Assembly: GCA_021816425.1 (NCBI GenBank)
Contig: JAKAXT010000006.1
Location: forward strand, 1 to 43,457
DNA from: Pseudomonadota bacterium
Lineage (GTDB): Bacteria > Pseudomonadota > Gammaproteobacteria > Acidiferrobacterales > Acidiferrobacteraceae
DNA length: 43,457 nucleotides
Direction of reading: 5' to 3'
Shown: positions 1 through 10,024 of the stretch, piece after piece
Position numbering within the stretch: the stretch's first letter is position 1
How the letters are laid out: each line of letters begins with the position of its first letter
Notes under the pieces: generated by a model
The model's database searches: none
Told to the model about the DNA's origin: nothing
The model's input: only the letters and a program-made list of their open reading frames with translations
Made by a program: the position numbers and the translations under genes

Positions 1-1
1 C

Positions 2-622
2 GCGGGAAGGCCCGTTGGCGGCTTCGGCGACGCAAGCCTGCTCGATTTCCGGGCGCGCGGGCCCGTCGCGTGCGGCAGGGGAGCGCTCATCCTGACCGAC
101 GATGAGGGACTGGCGGAGACCCTGAGCCGGCGCGCGAAGGCTGCTTCGCCCGGCGATTCCATGAGCGCGTCCACGGCGGCTTTGCTCGATGCGCAGTGGG
201 GGCGTCTGGACGCAACGCTCGCCGCGCGCGCCTGCGTCGCAACGCTCTATGGGCGCCATATCCGCTCCTTCGAGGGAATCAAGGATCCCTACACCGGCCC
301 GCGCGTCACCGCCCATCACGCGTTCACCTTTCTCGTTCATCTGGGCGCGCGCTTCAGCCGTCAGGCGCGCGATGCCATCGTTGACGATCTGCGCGAGGGC
401 GGCATAGAGGCGCGCCCCTATGCAGTCCCCCTCTATCGCGACCCCGCGTGTCGGCAGCGCGGATTTTCGGGGGCCGGTTGCGGACTGACCGACAAAATCG
501 CCGATCGCGGCATCGTACTGCCGTTTCATGTAGGTCTTGCCGAGGCGGACATCGCGCTTATCGTCGAATCGTTGAAGGACGCCTCGATCAATGTCGGCGC
601 GGGGTCCGCGATCTACCTTTAA
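2..622 (+). CDS. DegT/DnrJ/EryC1-type PLP aminotransferase, C-terminal part (5' end outside window)
   Basis: The open frame runs in from the left edge, so only the last ~206 residues are visible and the real start lies outside. The segment G-F-G-D-A-S-L-L-D-F followed by a Cys/Gly-rich strand and a 'TDDEGLAETLSRRA' helix resembles the region after the PLP lysine of DegT/StrS sugar aminotransferases. The C-terminal 'VLPFHVGLAEADI' resembles the family's closing 'lPlhpglteed' segment. Such enzymes form amino sugars, usually for surface polysaccharides. The PLP lysine itself is not in the window, so activity cannot be judged. It ends 47 bp before the SIR2-like gene and has no evident link to nitrogen fixation. 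Confidence 0.7.
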   Translation, partial: AGRPVGGFGDASLLDFRARGPVACGRGALILTDDEGLAETLSRRAKAASPGDSMSASTAALLDAQWGRLDATLAARACVATLYGRHIRSFEGIKDPYTGPRVTAHHAFTFLVHLGARFSRQARDAIVDDLREGGIEARPYAVPLYRDPACRQRGFSGAGCGLTDKIADRGIVLPFHVGLAEADIALIVESLKDASINVGAGSAIYL

Positions 623-669
623 AAGGGCCGCCGGCCCCTCGCCGCCACCATTCAAAGGAGCCACCCGTG

Positions 670-1518
670 ATGATCATCCCCAACGACCTGCGCGACGCCC
701 TGGCCGCCGGACGCGTCATCCCCTACGCGGGCCCGGGCGTGCTCGCGCTCGATGCGGCCTGCCCGCTGCCCGCGACCCCGGAGGAGCTGGTGTCTCGTCT
801 TGCCGGCCAAGTCGCGGTGCCCCACAAGATCCGAGGAAACCTTACGGCCACCGCCCAGTTCGTCGAGAATTTTAAACACCGAAAGACGCTCAATACCCTC
901 ATGAAGGACGCGTTCGCCGCCAAGGCCGCGCCCAACGGGTTGCACGGCTGGCTCGCTACGTCCGGCTTCCCGCTCGTCGTCCATGCGTGGTACGACGACC
1001 TGTTGCGCTTGGCCCTGGAGGAACGGTGTGGCCACTGGGGGCTCGTGCAGGCCGTCAGCCAGGCGGAGCATTACGGCGATTGGGTGCACTATTTCCAAAG
1101 CGACGGTACGCCCATGCCACCAAACGATGCGGCGCCTCGGGGTACGCTGCTCTACGAACCGCTGGGCGCGCTCTACCCCGCGTGCAATTTTCTCGTGTCG
1201 GATTCGGACTTTGTCGAAGTCCTGACGGAAATCGACATTCAGACCCCGATCCCGACCCCGGTGCAGGCACTGCGGCAGGGTCGCGGCTTTCTCTTCCTGG
1301 GGTGCCGGTTCACGACGCAGCTCGAGCGCGTCTTCGCGCGCCAGATCATGAAGCGGTCTCCGGGGCCCCACTGGGCGGTATTGCCGGGCCCGCTTACCCG
1401 CAACGAGGCCCGTTTCCTCACCGAGCAGTCGATCACGCCCCTCACCCGGGACCTCGCGACCTTCGCCGGCGCGCTTGCCGGCGACGCGTCGGCGCCCCAC
1501 GCCCACGCCGGTTCGTAG
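670..1518 (+). CDS. SIR2-like domain protein next to the nif cluster
   Basis: The 282-residue protein starts at ATG 670, nine bases after AAGGAG (655-660); an in-frame GTG at 667 is an alternative. Residues ~15-24 (RVIPYAGPGV) look like the first nucleotide-binding loop of SIR2-like folds, but the classical GAG-x-S is altered to YAGPG. A later 'GRGFLFLGCRF' segment (near residue 200) resembles the 'llFiGys' strand of SIR2_2 proteins. The classical sirtuin zinc-finger cysteine pairs are not seen. The fold therefore suggests NAD(+) or ADP-ribose binding rather than a proven deacetylase. It converges on the pseudo-receiver gene (28 bp apart), which is driven divergently from nifH. Family call moderate; function unknown. 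Confidence 0.65.
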   Translation: MIIPNDLRDALAAGRVIPYAGPGVLALDAACPLPATPEELVSRLAGQVAVPHKIRGNLTATAQFVENFKHRKTLNTLMKDAFAAKAAPNGLHGWLATSGFPLVVHAWYDDLLRLALEERCGHWGLVQAVSQAEHYGDWVHYFQSDGTPMPPNDAAPRGTLLYEPLGALYPACNFLVSDSDFVEVLTEIDIQTPIPTPVQALRQGRGFLFLGCRFTTQLERVFARQIMKRSPGPHWAVLPGPLTRNEARFLTEQSITPLTRDLATFAGALAGDASAPHAHAGS

Positions 1519-1546
1519 GCGCGCGGGCCGGCCGAGGCCGCGGCCT

Positions 1547-1972
1547 TCAGCCCGCTTCGACGCCGATCCGAAGCGGCGCGCGCAACCCCAAGGCAAGGCG
1601 CACCTTGCGGCGCACGACCTCCACGGTCAGGGGCTGGGGCAGAAGGCCGTGGGCCCCCGCGGCAAGCCACCGCGCCCCCGCCGGCTCGTTCGCTTGGCCG
1701 ACCAGGACCACGATACGGGTCGTGGCGCTGGCGGCGCGGATCCGATCCAGGGTCCGCGCCTCGGCGTCGCCGAGCTCGGCCCCCTCCACGATCACGACGT
1801 CGGGCCTGCGCTCCCGTATGCGCCCGAGCGCCTGCTGAAGCCCGCGCCATTCATGGGTCTCGTATTCGTCTTGTAGCATGAACTGCAAGGCCGCGCGGTT
1901 GACCTCGCAGCCGGAGATCACGAACACGCAGTAACACGCCACCGCATCGTCGCTTGCTACGCCGATTTGCAC
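1547..1972 (-). CDS. Stand-alone pseudo-receiver (response-regulator-like) protein, divergent from nifH
   Basis: A 141-residue protein from GTG 1972, chosen because GGAGG lies seven bases upstream. The frame stays open further upstream, but that part would cross the NifA sites. The whole length fits a CheY-like alpha/beta receiver: strand VFVIS (16-20), strand DVVIVE (58-63), strand RIVVLVG, then GAHGLLPQPL. Key residues have changed. The acidic pocket is S20-G21-C22, the phospho-acceptor Asp position is E63, and the conserved Lys position is Q113. It should therefore not be phosphorylated normally, and Glu may mimic a permanently active state. No output domain follows. A divergent sigma54-like promoter shares NifA sites with nifH, suggesting expression under diazotrophic conditions. 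Confidence 0.75.
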   Translation of the reverse strand: MQIGVASDDAVACYCVFVISGCEVNRAALQFMLQDEYETHEWRGLQQALGRIRERRPDVVIVEGAELGDAEARTLDRIRAASATTRIVVLVGQANEPAGARWLAAGAHGLLPQPLTVEVVRRKVRLALGLRAPLRIGVEAG

Positions 1973-2008
1973 GCCAGAACCTCCTTCCGGGTCTGCCGCG
2001 TGGCCTCC

Positions 2009-2024
2009 AGCAAGTTTCGTTCCG
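2009..2024 (-). promoter_or_regulatory. sigma54-type promoter of the pseudo-receiver gene
   Basis: On the minus strand the site reads CGGAACG-AAAC-TTGCT, with GG (2023-2022) and GC (2011-2010) exactly ten bases apart as sigma54 requires. It differs from TGGCACG-N4-TTGCW at two positions. Transcription would start near 1998, about 26 bases before GTG 1972. The nearest NifA-type site begins ~75 bp upstream. Confidence 0.6.
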
Positions 2025-2098
2025 GCCCTGGCGCGGCCCGCGGTCCTTAAAGCCTTAGCCTTTTGCGCCGGTTCGACGCGGAGTGTCTCCGGCGTCCC

Positions 2099-2114
2099 TG
2101 TTGCTTTTGAGACA
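2099..2114. promoter_or_regulatory. NifA upstream activator site 1 (TGT-N10-ACA)
   Basis: Exact TGT-TGCTTTTGAG-ACA. It lies 82 bp upstream of the nifH sigma54 promoter and ~75 bp from the opposing sigma54-like promoter, so one NifA-bound site could serve both directions. No nifA gene is in the window. Confidence 0.8.
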
Positions 2115-2138
2115 AGTCCCACACACGCCCCCCGACTT

Positions 2139-2154
2139 TGTCGCAAGGCCGACA
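2139..2154. promoter_or_regulatory. NifA upstream activator site 2 (TGT-N10-ACA)
   Basis: Exact TGT-CGCAAGGCCG-ACA, starting 40 bp after site 1. Forty bp is close to four helical turns, so both sites would face the same side of the DNA, as expected for cooperative activator binding. Confidence 0.8.
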
Positions 2155-2160
2155 GAACCT

Positions 2161-2181
2161 CCCCGGAAAAACGGGGTTTTT
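2161..2181 (+). terminator. Short terminator-like hairpin with A/T tracts between activator sites and nifH promoter
   Basis: CCCCG (2161-2165) pairs with CGGGG (2172-2176) around a six-base A-rich loop and is followed by TTTTT (2177-2181). It could stop stray transcription before the nifH promoter. The A5 and T5 tracts could equally act as a bend helping NifA reach sigma54 polymerase. The stem is only five pairs, so termination is uncertain. Confidence 0.35.
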
Positions 2182-2195
2182 GGCGTGTCCGTCGC

Positions 2196-2211
2196 TGGCA
2201 CGGCATTTGCT
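2196..2211 (+). promoter_or_regulatory. sigma54 promoter of the nif operon
   Basis: TGGCACG-GCAT-TTGCT is an exact match to the sigma54 consensus; GG (2197-2198) and GC (2209-2210) are ten bases apart. Transcription should start near 2222, giving a leader of about 150 bases before nifH. The leader contains a small CCCTT/AAGGG hairpin at 2311-2324. Confidence 0.92.
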
Positions 2212-2282
2212 CTAGGTTCGCTCGTACGGTACGCCGTCGCCGGATGCCCCGAGTGGAGGCGCGAACGCGGCGGCGGCCATAA

Positions 2283-3257
<975 letters not shown>

Positions 3258-3267
3258 CGACATTGAC

Positions 3268-3292
3268 GCGGCCGGGGCCGGGCCCCGGCCGC
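3268..3292 (+). promoter_or_regulatory. Strong hairpin between nifH and nifD
   Basis: Eleven consecutive complementary bases (3268-3278 with 3282-3292) close a three-base loop; the stem is all G/C. There is no T-run, so full termination is unlikely. Stem-loops after nifH are known to stabilise or process nif mRNA so that more NifH than NifDK is made; that role is inferred here. Confidence 0.7.
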
Positions 3293-3309
3293 ACCGACAG
3301 GAGTTCGTT

Positions 3310-4770
3310 ATGGATCTGACACTGGACGAAGTAAAGGCCCGCAACGCCGAGGTGATCTCGGAGGCGTTGTCCGTCTACCCGGACAAAACCGCCAAGAAAC
3401 GCGCCAAGCATCTGAATGTCTATGAGGGGGACAAGCCCGACTGCGGCGTCAAGTCCAACATCAAGTCGGTGCCGGGTGTCATGACGATCCGCGGCTGCGC
3501 CTACGCGGGCTCCAAGGGGGTCGTGTGGGGGCCGATCAAGGACATGGTGCATATCTCCCACGGACCGGTCGGATGCGGCCAGTACTCGTGGGCGGCGCGA
3601 CGCAACTATTACATCGGCGTCACCGGCGTCGACACCTTCGTCACCATGCAGTTCACCTCCGACTTCCAGGAGAAGGACATCGTCTTTGGTGGCGACAAGA
3701 AGCTCGACAAGATCGTCGATGAAATCCAGAAACTGTTCCCCTTGAACCACGGCATAACGATCCAGTCCGAATGCCCGATCGGCCTCATAGGCGACGACAT
3801 CGAGGCGGTCGCTAAGAAGAAGTCCAAGGAGTACGACGGCAAGACCATAGTGCCGGTGCGCTGCGAGGGGTTCCGCGGCGTGTCGCAGTCCCTGGGCCAT
3901 CATATCGCGAATGATGCGGTGCGCGACTGGGTCTTCGAAAAAGGAGGCGACAAGCCGCCGCTTTTCGAGAGCACGCCCTACGATGTCGCGATCATCGGCG
4001 ATTACAACATCGGAGGCGACGCCTGGTCGTCGCGCATCCTGCTCGAGGAGATGGGGCTTCGGGTCGTCGCCCAGTGGTCCGGGGACGGAAGCCTGGCGGA
4101 GCTCGAAAACACGCCAAAGGCCAAGCTCAATATCCTGCACTGCTACCGCTCCATGAACTACATATCGCGCTACATGGAGGAAAAGTTCGGAATTCCGTGG
4201 GTGGAGTACAACTTTTTCGGGCCGTCCAAGGTCGCCGAGTCGCTGCGCACGATCGCGAGCCATTTCGACGACCGCATCAAGGAGGGCGCGGAACGCGTCA
4301 TCGCCAAGTATCAGCCGCTCATGGATGCCGTCATCGCCAAGTACAAGCCGCGCCTCGAGGGCAAGAAGGTCATGCTCTATGTGGGAGGGCTGCGCCCCCG
4401 GCACGTCATCGGGGCCTACGAGGATCTCGGCATGGAGGTCATAGGCACGGGCTACGAGTTCGGCCATAACGACGACTATCAGCGCACCACGCATTACGTG
4501 AAGGACGGGACGCTGATCTACGACGATGTGACCGGCTACGAATTCGAGAAGTTCGTCGACCGGCTTCAGCCGGATCTCGTGGGGTCGGGCATCAAGGAAA
4601 AGTACGTGTTCCAGAAGATGGGGGTGCCGTTTCGGCAGATGCATTCCTGGGACTATTCGGGACCCTATCACGGCTACGACGGTTTCGCGATCTTCGCCCG
4701 CGATATGGACATGGCGATCAACAACCCGGTCTGGGGCCTGACCAGGGCCCCCTGGAGCGCGGGGCAATAG
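3310..4770 (+). CDS. nifD: Nitrogenase MoFe protein alpha chain
   Basis: This is the catalytic subunit carrying FeMo-cofactor and half of each P-cluster in the alpha2beta2 protein; it reduces N2 to ammonia. At 486 residues it is of normal length. P-cluster ligands are C63 (RGCAYAG), C89 (GPVGCGQ) and C155 ([11 protein letters not shown]). FeMo-cofactor ligands are C278 (LHCYRS) and H445 ([12 protein letters not shown]). The catalytic-site histidine lies in SLGHH near residue 197. It belongs to the molybdenum type, as nifK, nifE, nifN and nifQ also indicate. GGAG lies just before ATG 3310, and nifK follows after 35 bp. No missing key residue was found. Confidence 0.98.
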   Translation: MDLTLDEVKARNAEVISEALSVYPDKTAKKRAKHLNVYEGDKPDCGVKSNIKSVPGVMTIRGCAYAGSKGVVWGPIKDMVHISHGPVGCGQYSWAARRNYYIGVTGVDTFVTMQFTSDFQEKDIVFGGDKKLDKIVDEIQKLFPLNHGITIQSECPIGLIGDDIEAVAKKKSKEYDGKTIVPVRCEGFRGVSQSLGHHIANDAVRDWVFEKGGDKPPLFESTPYDVAIIGDYNIGGDAWSSRILLEEMGLRVVAQWSGDGSLAELENTPKAKLNILHCYRSMNYISRYMEEKFGIPWVEYNFFGPSKVAESLRTIASHFDDRIKEGAERVIAKYQPLMDAVIAKYKPRLEGKKVMLYVGGLRPRHVIGAYEDLGMEVIGTGYEFGHNDDYQRTTHYVKDGTLIYDDVTGYEFEKFVDRLQPDLVGSGIKEKYVFQKMGVPFRQMHSWDYSGPYHGYDGFAIFARDMDMAINNPVWGLTRAPWSAGQ

Positions 4771-4805
4771 CCTGCGCGCCCTTATCGAGCGAATGGAGAG
4801 TTTGT

Positions 4806-6362
4806 ATGAGCCAGAATGCTGAGAAAGTCCTCGACCACTTCAGTCTCTTTCGGTCGCAGGAATACGTCGACATGTTCGAAAACAAGAAGGCCTTCGAGAA
4901 CGCGGTGCCTTTGACCGAGCTCCAAACCGCCGTCGACTGGACGAAGACCCGGGAATACCGCGAGCTGAACTTCGCCCGCGAGGCCCTGGTCGTGAACCCG
5001 GCCAAGGCCTGCCAGCCGCTTGGCGCGGTATTCGCGGCGGTGGGTTTCGAGAAGACCCTGCCCTTCGTGCATGGTTCGCAGGGCTGCGTGGCCTACTATA
5101 GAAGCCACTTCAGCCGGCACTTCAAGGAACCGACGTCCTGCGTGTCGTCGTCCATGACCGAAGACGCGGCCGTGTTCGGGGGCCTGAACAACATGATCGA
5201 CGGGTTGGCGAACGCCTACAACCTCTATAAGCCCGAGATGATCGCGGTCTCGACGACCTGCATGGCCGAGGTCATAGGCGACGATCTGAATGCGTTCATC
5301 AAGACCGCCAAGGAAAAGGGCTCGGTGCCTGCGAAGTTCGACGTGCCGTTCACGCACACGCCGGCGTTCGTGGGCAGCCACGTCACAGGCTACGACAACA
5401 CCATGAAGAGCATCCTGGAGCATTTCTGGGACGGGAAGGCCGGGACCGAGCCGCCGCTCGTGCGCGAGCCGCGAGACAGCATCAACTTCATCGGTGGCTT
5501 CGACGGATATGCGGTAGGGAACATACGCGAGGTGAAGCGCCTGTTCGGCCTCATGGGTGTCGACTACACGATACTGGGGGACACGAGCGACGTCTGGGAT
5601 ACGCCGACCGACGGCCGGTTCCGCATGTACGATGGAGGCACGCCGCTTGCGGCCGCCGCCGCCGCGGTGCACGCCCGGGCCACCATCTCCATGCAGGAGT
5701 TCTGCACACAAAAAACGCTGGCCTATGTCGCGAAGAAGGGCCATGAGGTCGCGGCCTTCAACCATCCGATGGGGGTGGCCGGGACCGATCGTTTCCTCAT
5801 GGAGGTGGCGCGACTCACGGGGCGCGCCATCCCGGAGGACCTCACGCGTGAACGTGGCCGCCTGGTCGATGCCATCGCCGACTCGTCGGCGCATATCCAC
5901 GGCAAGAAGTTCGCGCTCTACGGCGACCCGGACCTGACGCTCGGGCTTGCAGGCTTCCTTTTGGAATTGGGCGCGGAGCCCGTGCATATCCTCGCCACCA
6001 ATGGCACCCCGGAATGGGCGGCGCGCGTGCAGGCCCTCCTGGATTCCTCGCCGTTTGGTAAGGGCTGCCACGTCTATCCGGGACGCGACCTCTGGCACAT
6101 GCGCTCCTTGCTCTTCACCGAGCCGGTCGATTTCCTGATCGGCAACACCTACGGCAAATTCCTCGAACGGGATACGCGGACGCCCCTGATCCGCATAGGC
6201 TTTCCGATCTTCGACCGCCATCACCACCACCGCTACCCGCTGTGGGGCTACCAAGGCGCCATGAACACGCTGGTGAAGATCCTGGACAAGATCTTCGACG
6301 TGATCGACGCCGATACGATCGTTCCGGGCAAGACCGACTATAGCTTCGACATCATCCGCTAA
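4806..6362 (+). CDS. nifK: Nitrogenase MoFe protein beta chain
   Basis: Beta subunit of dinitrogenase; it shares the P-cluster with NifD and forms part of the docking surface for NifH. At 518 residues it is normal length. P-cluster ligands C69 (AKACQPLGA), C94 (GSQGCVAY) and C152 ([12 protein letters not shown]) are all present. GGAGAG precedes ATG 4806 at suitable spacing. It is co-transcribed with nifH and nifD; a 42-bp gap leads to a ferredoxin gene. No anomalies. Confidence 0.98.
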   Translation: MSQNAEKVLDHFSLFRSQEYVDMFENKKAFENAVPLTELQTAVDWTKTREYRELNFAREALVVNPAKACQPLGAVFAAVGFEKTLPFVHGSQGCVAYYRSHFSRHFKEPTSCVSSSMTEDAAVFGGLNNMIDGLANAYNLYKPEMIAVSTTCMAEVIGDDLNAFIKTAKEKGSVPAKFDVPFTHTPAFVGSHVTGYDNTMKSILEHFWDGKAGTEPPLVREPRDSINFIGGFDGYAVGNIREVKRLFGLMGVDYTILGDTSDVWDTPTDGRFRMYDGGTPLAAAAAAVHARATISMQEFCTQKTLAYVAKKGHEVAAFNHPMGVAGTDRFLMEVARLTGRAIPEDLTRERGRLVDAIADSSAHIHGKKFALYGDPDLTLGLAGFLLELGAEPVHILATNGTPEWAARVQALLDSSPFGKGCHVYPGRDLWHMRSLLFTEPVDFLIGNTYGKFLERDTRTPLIRIGFPIFDRHHHHRYPLWGYQGAMNTLVKILDKIFDVIDADTIVPGKTDYSFDIIR

Positions 6363-6404
6363 GGGGCGGTGTCCTCGAAGGCGGGTCGCGGATAGGAGTG
6401 GCCC

Positions 6405-6755
6405 ATGGGCAATGTGATGTTTATCGCTCCGCCCTTCGACGCGGAGCGCGTGATCAGGCTCGAACCGCGCCGCGGCGCGACGCTGCTTGCCCTTGCGCGC
6501 GAAGTCCCGTGGCCTGCCCACAAGACCTGCGGCCAGGGGCTGTGCGGGGCCTGCGCCGTCAAGATCGTGTATCGCGACCGCAAGCGCGCCCCGGCGAGGA
6601 TTGCGCTGAGTCCGGATGAGAAAACGGTCCTTTACCAGGCGGGCAAGCTCACCGACGCGGAATACCGGGCCCCCGACATCCCGGCCCACCCGGCGCTCTG
6701 GCGGCTGGCCTGCCAGTACGTGGTGGAAGACGAGGATATCCTGGTCTTCGCCTAG
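6405..6755 (+). CDS. 2Fe-2S ferredoxin inside the nif operon
   Basis: A 116-residue plant/adrenodoxin-type ferredoxin. The ligands are C42, C47 and C50 (C-G-Q-G-L-C-G-A-C) and a distant C103. The flanking [10 protein letters not shown] loop is diagnostic of the fold. Its position between nifK and nifE suggests electron delivery to nitrogenase or a role in cofactor assembly. Which of the two cannot be read from the sequence. AGGAG lies about eight bases before ATG 6405. It may be the counterpart of the nif-linked ferredoxins of other chemolithotrophs. The family is clear; the partner is inferred. Confidence 0.85.
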   Translation: MGNVMFIAPPFDAERVIRLEPRRGATLLALAREVPWPAHKTCGQGLCGACAVKIVYRDRKRAPARIALSPDEKTVLYQAGKLTDAEYRAPDIPAHPALWRLACQYVVEDEDILVFA

Positions 6756-6786
6756 AAGGGTGCTCCGCGAACGTCATGGAGGCGAT

Positions 6787-8181
6787 ATGGATAGCTTGGC
6801 GAATACCATACAGCAGGTCTTCAATGAGCCGGCCTGCGGCAAGAACCTGGGGAAGGGCGATAAGGAGCGCAAGAAGGGCTGCACCCAGGCCCTGCAACCT
6901 GGCGCGGCGGCCGGAGGCTGCGCCTTCGATGGCGCCAAGATCGCCTTGCAGCCCATCACCGATGTCGCGCACCTCGTGCACGGGCCGATCGCCTGCGAAG
7001 GCAACTCCTGGGACAACAGGGGCGCGAGTTCATCGGGACCGCTCCTCTATCGTACCGGCTTCACCACCGACATCAACGAGACCGACGTCGTCTTCGGAGG
7101 TGAAAAGCGCCTGTTTCGGGCCATAAAGGAGATCCTCGTCAAATATGACCCCCCGGCGGTGTTCGTCTACCAGACCTGCGTGCCGGCGCTCATCGGGGAC
7201 GACATCGAGGCCTTGTGCAGAGCCGCGAGCGCCAAGTTCGGCAAGCCCGTCATCCCGATCAACGCGCCGGGCTTTGCCGGCAGCAAGAACCTCGGCAACA
7301 AGCTCGCCGGCGAGGCCTTGCTTGAGCATGTGATAGGCACCGAGGAGCCTGAGTACACGACGCCCTACGACATCAACATCATAGGTGAGTACAACCTCGC
7401 GGGCGAACTGTGGCAGGTCAAGCCGCTTTTGGCAAAGCTCGGCATCCGCATTCTGGCGTGCATAAGCGGCGACGCGCGTTATCGCGAGATCGCGTCCGCG
7501 CACCGGGCGCGCGCGGCCATGATGGTGTGCTCCAAGGCCATGATCAACGTGGCACGCAAGATGGAGGAGCGCTACGGCATCCCGTTTTTCGAGGGCTCGT
7601 TCTACGGCGTGTCGGACATGAGCGAGGCGCTGCGGGAGATCGCGCGGCTGCTCGTCGAGCGGGGGGCGCCGACCGATCTCGCGGGGCGCACCGAGGCCCT
7701 GATCGCGCGCGAGGAGGCGAGCGCCTGGGCGCGCCTCGCCGCCTATAGGCCCCGACTCGAGGGTAAGCGGGTGCTTTTGATCACAGGCGGCGTGAAGTCG
7801 TGGTCGGTGGTGGCGGCCCTGCAGGAGATCGGGATCGAGATCGTCGGCACGAGCGTCAAGAAGTCCACCAAAGAGGATCGGGAGCGCATCAAGAAGATCA
7901 TGGGCGACGAGGCGCACATGATCGAGGATATGACGCCACGCGAGATTTACGCGTTGCTGAAGGACGCGCGCGCCGACATCATGTTGTCGGGCGGACGCTC
8001 GCAGTTCGTGGCCTTGAAGGCCAAGGTGCCGTGGCTCGACATCAACCAGGAGCGCCACCACGCCTATGCGGGCTACGACGGCATGGTGGCGCTGGTGCGC
8101 GAGATCGACAAGGCCCTCTACAGCCCCGTCTGGGCTCAGGTGCGCCGCCCGCCGCCGTGGGACGCGGAGGTGATGTCGTGA
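6787..8181 (+). CDS. nifE: FeMo-cofactor scaffold protein NifE
   Basis: NifE forms the NifEN scaffold on which the NifB-co precursor matures into FeMo-cofactor. The 464-residue protein is homologous to NifD: cluster cysteines C45 (GGCAFDG), C70 (GPIACEG) and C131 ([10 protein letters not shown]) are in place, and an MVCSKAMIN segment lies at the position of the NifD cofactor cysteine. ATG 6787 follows GGAGG (6778-6782); the frame stays open upstream but that part overlaps the ferredoxin gene. Its stop overlaps the nifN GTG start by four bases (GTGA), implying translational coupling. Confidence 0.96.
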   Translation: MDSLANTIQQVFNEPACGKNLGKGDKERKKGCTQALQPGAAAGGCAFDGAKIALQPITDVAHLVHGPIACEGNSWDNRGASSSGPLLYRTGFTTDINETDVVFGGEKRLFRAIKEILVKYDPPAVFVYQTCVPALIGDDIEALCRAASAKFGKPVIPINAPGFAGSKNLGNKLAGEALLEHVIGTEEPEYTTPYDINIIGEYNLAGELWQVKPLLAKLGIRILACISGDARYREIASAHRARAAMMVCSKAMINVARKMEERYGIPFFEGSFYGVSDMSEALREIARLLVERGAPTDLAGRTEALIAREEASAWARLAAYRPRLEGKRVLLITGGVKSWSVVAALQEIGIEIVGTSVKKSTKEDRERIKKIMGDEAHMIEDMTPREIYALLKDARADIMLSGGRSQFVALKAKVPWLDINQERHHAYAGYDGMVALVREIDKALYSPVWAQVRRPPPWDAEVMS

Positions 8182-9611
8182 GCGCGCCGAAGGCTGTTTC
8201 TGTCGCCGGCGTCGCGGCCGCCAAGGCCTGCACGGTGAATCCCTTGAAGATGAGCCAGCCACTCGGCGCGGCGCTCGCCTTCCTTGGGATCGACCGGTCC
8301 ATGCCGGTCTTCCATGGGTCGCAGGGCTGCACCGCCTTCGGTCTGGTCCTGTTCGTCCGCCACTTCCGGGAGTCGATACCGCTCCAGACCACCGCCATGA
8401 ACGAGGTCACGACCATCCTCGGGGGCGGCGAGAACATCGAGAAGGCGCTCTTGAATATCCACAAGCGCGCGATGCCCGCGTTCATCGGTATCGCCTCCAC
8501 CGGACTTACCGAGACCAAGGGCGACGATGTCGCTGGCGATCTTCGGCGCATCGTCGCGGCCCATCCGGAACTCGCCATGCCGATCGTTTATGTGTCGACG
8601 CCCGATTACGAGGGGGCGTTTCAGGATGGGTGGGCGAAGGCCGTCAAGGGCGTCGTCGAGTCGCTGGCGCAGCCCGCTGCGACGGTCAAAGGTCAGGTGA
8701 ATATCCTGCCCGGCTGTCATCTCACGCCAGGCGACATTATCGAGTTGCGTGAGATCGTCGCGGATTTCGGCTTGGACGCGATCGTGCTGCCCGATCTCTC
8801 CGGGTCGCTCGACGGACACGTGCCCGAGGACTTCAGTCCCACGAGTCTTGGCGGGACCGCGGTCGCCGACATCGCGCGAACCGGCGCCTCCGAAGCCACC
8901 ATCGCGATCGGTGAGCACATGCGTCCGGCGGCGCGCGCCCTGACCGAGAGGGCCGGAGTCCCCGCGAGGGTGTTCGCGAGCCTCACGGGCCTCGCGGCCG
9001 CCGACGACCTTTTTGCGTGGTTGAGCGCGTTTTCCGGGCGGCCTGTGCCCCAAAAATACCGCAGACAGCGCAGCCAGCTCGTCGACGCCATGCTCGACGC
9101 CCACTTCTACTTCGGGGCCAAACGTGTCGCGATCGGCGCCGAGCCCGACCTTCTCTGGGCCCTGGGTGCCTGGCTGAAGGAGATGGGCTGCACGCTCGCG
9201 GCGGCCATTACCACCACCCATTCCCCCGTGCTCGCCTACCTCGCGGCCGAGGGCGCGCGCGTGGGCGATCTGGAGGACCTGGAGGCGCAGGCCCGTGGTT
9301 GTGATCTCCTGATCACCCATTCACACGGACGGCAGGCGGCTCGGCGGCTCGGCGTCCCGTTTCTGCGCATGGGTCTGCCCACCTTTGATCGCCTGGGGGC
9401 GGCCCACCGCGTCATCGTGGGCTACCGGGGCACGCGCGATCTCGTCTTCGAGGTCGGCAACGTCTTCCTTGCCCACGATCGCGCGCCGCAAAAGTCCGGC
9501 GCGGCCGCCGACGCAGGCGATCCCATGGGGGCTTTTAGTCTCGAAGAACGGCCGGCCTGCCTCGAGGCCTGTCACGATCATGATTCCGCTACGGAGGGTT
9601 ATTGGCTATGA
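8178..9611 (+). CDS. nifN: FeMo-cofactor scaffold protein NifN
   Basis: Partner of NifE and homologous to NifK. It begins at GTG 8178, overlapping the nifE stop by four bases, and encodes 477 residues. The NifK-like segment [13 protein letters not shown] (25-37) and the HGSQGC motif with C51 are present. The NifK P-cluster cysteine near residue 150 is not conserved, as expected for NifN. A segment [10 protein letters not shown] resembles the central NifN/NifK region. The stop overlaps nifX by four bases (ATGA), so nifENX is translationally coupled. An upstream open stretch overlapping nifE is spurious. Confidence 0.95.
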   Translation: MSAPKAVSVAGVAAAKACTVNPLKMSQPLGAALAFLGIDRSMPVFHGSQGCTAFGLVLFVRHFRESIPLQTTAMNEVTTILGGGENIEKALLNIHKRAMPAFIGIASTGLTETKGDDVAGDLRRIVAAHPELAMPIVYVSTPDYEGAFQDGWAKAVKGVVESLAQPAATVKGQVNILPGCHLTPGDIIELREIVADFGLDAIVLPDLSGSLDGHVPEDFSPTSLGGTAVADIARTGASEATIAIGEHMRPAARALTERAGVPARVFASLTGLAAADDLFAWLSAFSGRPVPQKYRRQRSQLVDAMLDAHFYFGAKRVAIGAEPDLLWALGAWLKEMGCTLAAAITTTHSPVLAYLAAEGARVGDLEDLEAQARGCDLLITHSHGRQAARRLGVPFLRMGLPTFDRLGAAHRVIVGYRGTRDLVFEVGNVFLAHDRAPQKSGAAADAGDPMGAFSLEERPACLEACHDHDSATEGYWL

Positions 9612-10024
9612 AGATCGCGTTCGCGACACAGGATCTGAAGCACGTCGACGCCCATTTCGGCTGGGCCAAGAATATCGTCATCTACGAAGTGTCCGAGGAT
9701 CGCCACGAGTGCGTGGAGGTGCGGGAGTTCGATGGCGAACTGAACGAGGATGGGAACGAAGACAAGCTTGGGCCGAAGCTCGAGGCGGTCGGCGACTGCG
9801 CCATTCTCTATGTGGCCGCCATCGGCGGATCGGGGGCCGCGCGCGTGGTCGCGAAGAATGTGCATCCCGTGAAGGTCTCGAGCCCGGAGTCGATCGAGGA
9901 CCTTCTGGGCCAGCTGCGCAAAGTCCTGTCCGGCACGCCGCCACCCTGGCTGCGTAAGGCCTTGGCGAAGGGCAAGGCGCGTGCATACGCCTTGGATGAG
10001 GAGGTGGCTCATGGCGCAGAGTGA
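9608..10024 (+). CDS. nifX: NifX, FeMo-cofactor precursor carrier
   Basis: A 138-residue protein of the NifX/NafY/NifY family, which binds NifB-co or the VK-cluster and shuttles it to NifEN. The N-terminus [21 protein letters not shown] is the family signature, including the H-F-G segment. ATG 9608 is chosen over TTG 9602 because GGAGG (9595-9599) is eight bases upstream and the ATGA overlap with nifN is typical. Its end overlaps the DUF269 gene by 14 bases. Confidence 0.93.
   Translation: MKIAFATQDLKHVDAHFGWAKNIVIYEVSEDRHECVEVREFDGELNEDGNEDKLGPKLEAVGDCAILYVAAIGGSGAARVVAKNVHPVKVSSPESIEDLLGQLRKVLSGTPPPWLRKALAKGKARAYALDEEVAHGAE

Noticed and set aside
4782-6689. 635-codon open frame on the minus strand opposite nifK and the ferredoxin gene
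   Set aside because: It is antisense to well-supported genes and is rich in Arg/His/Gly of the kind produced by reverse-frame translation.
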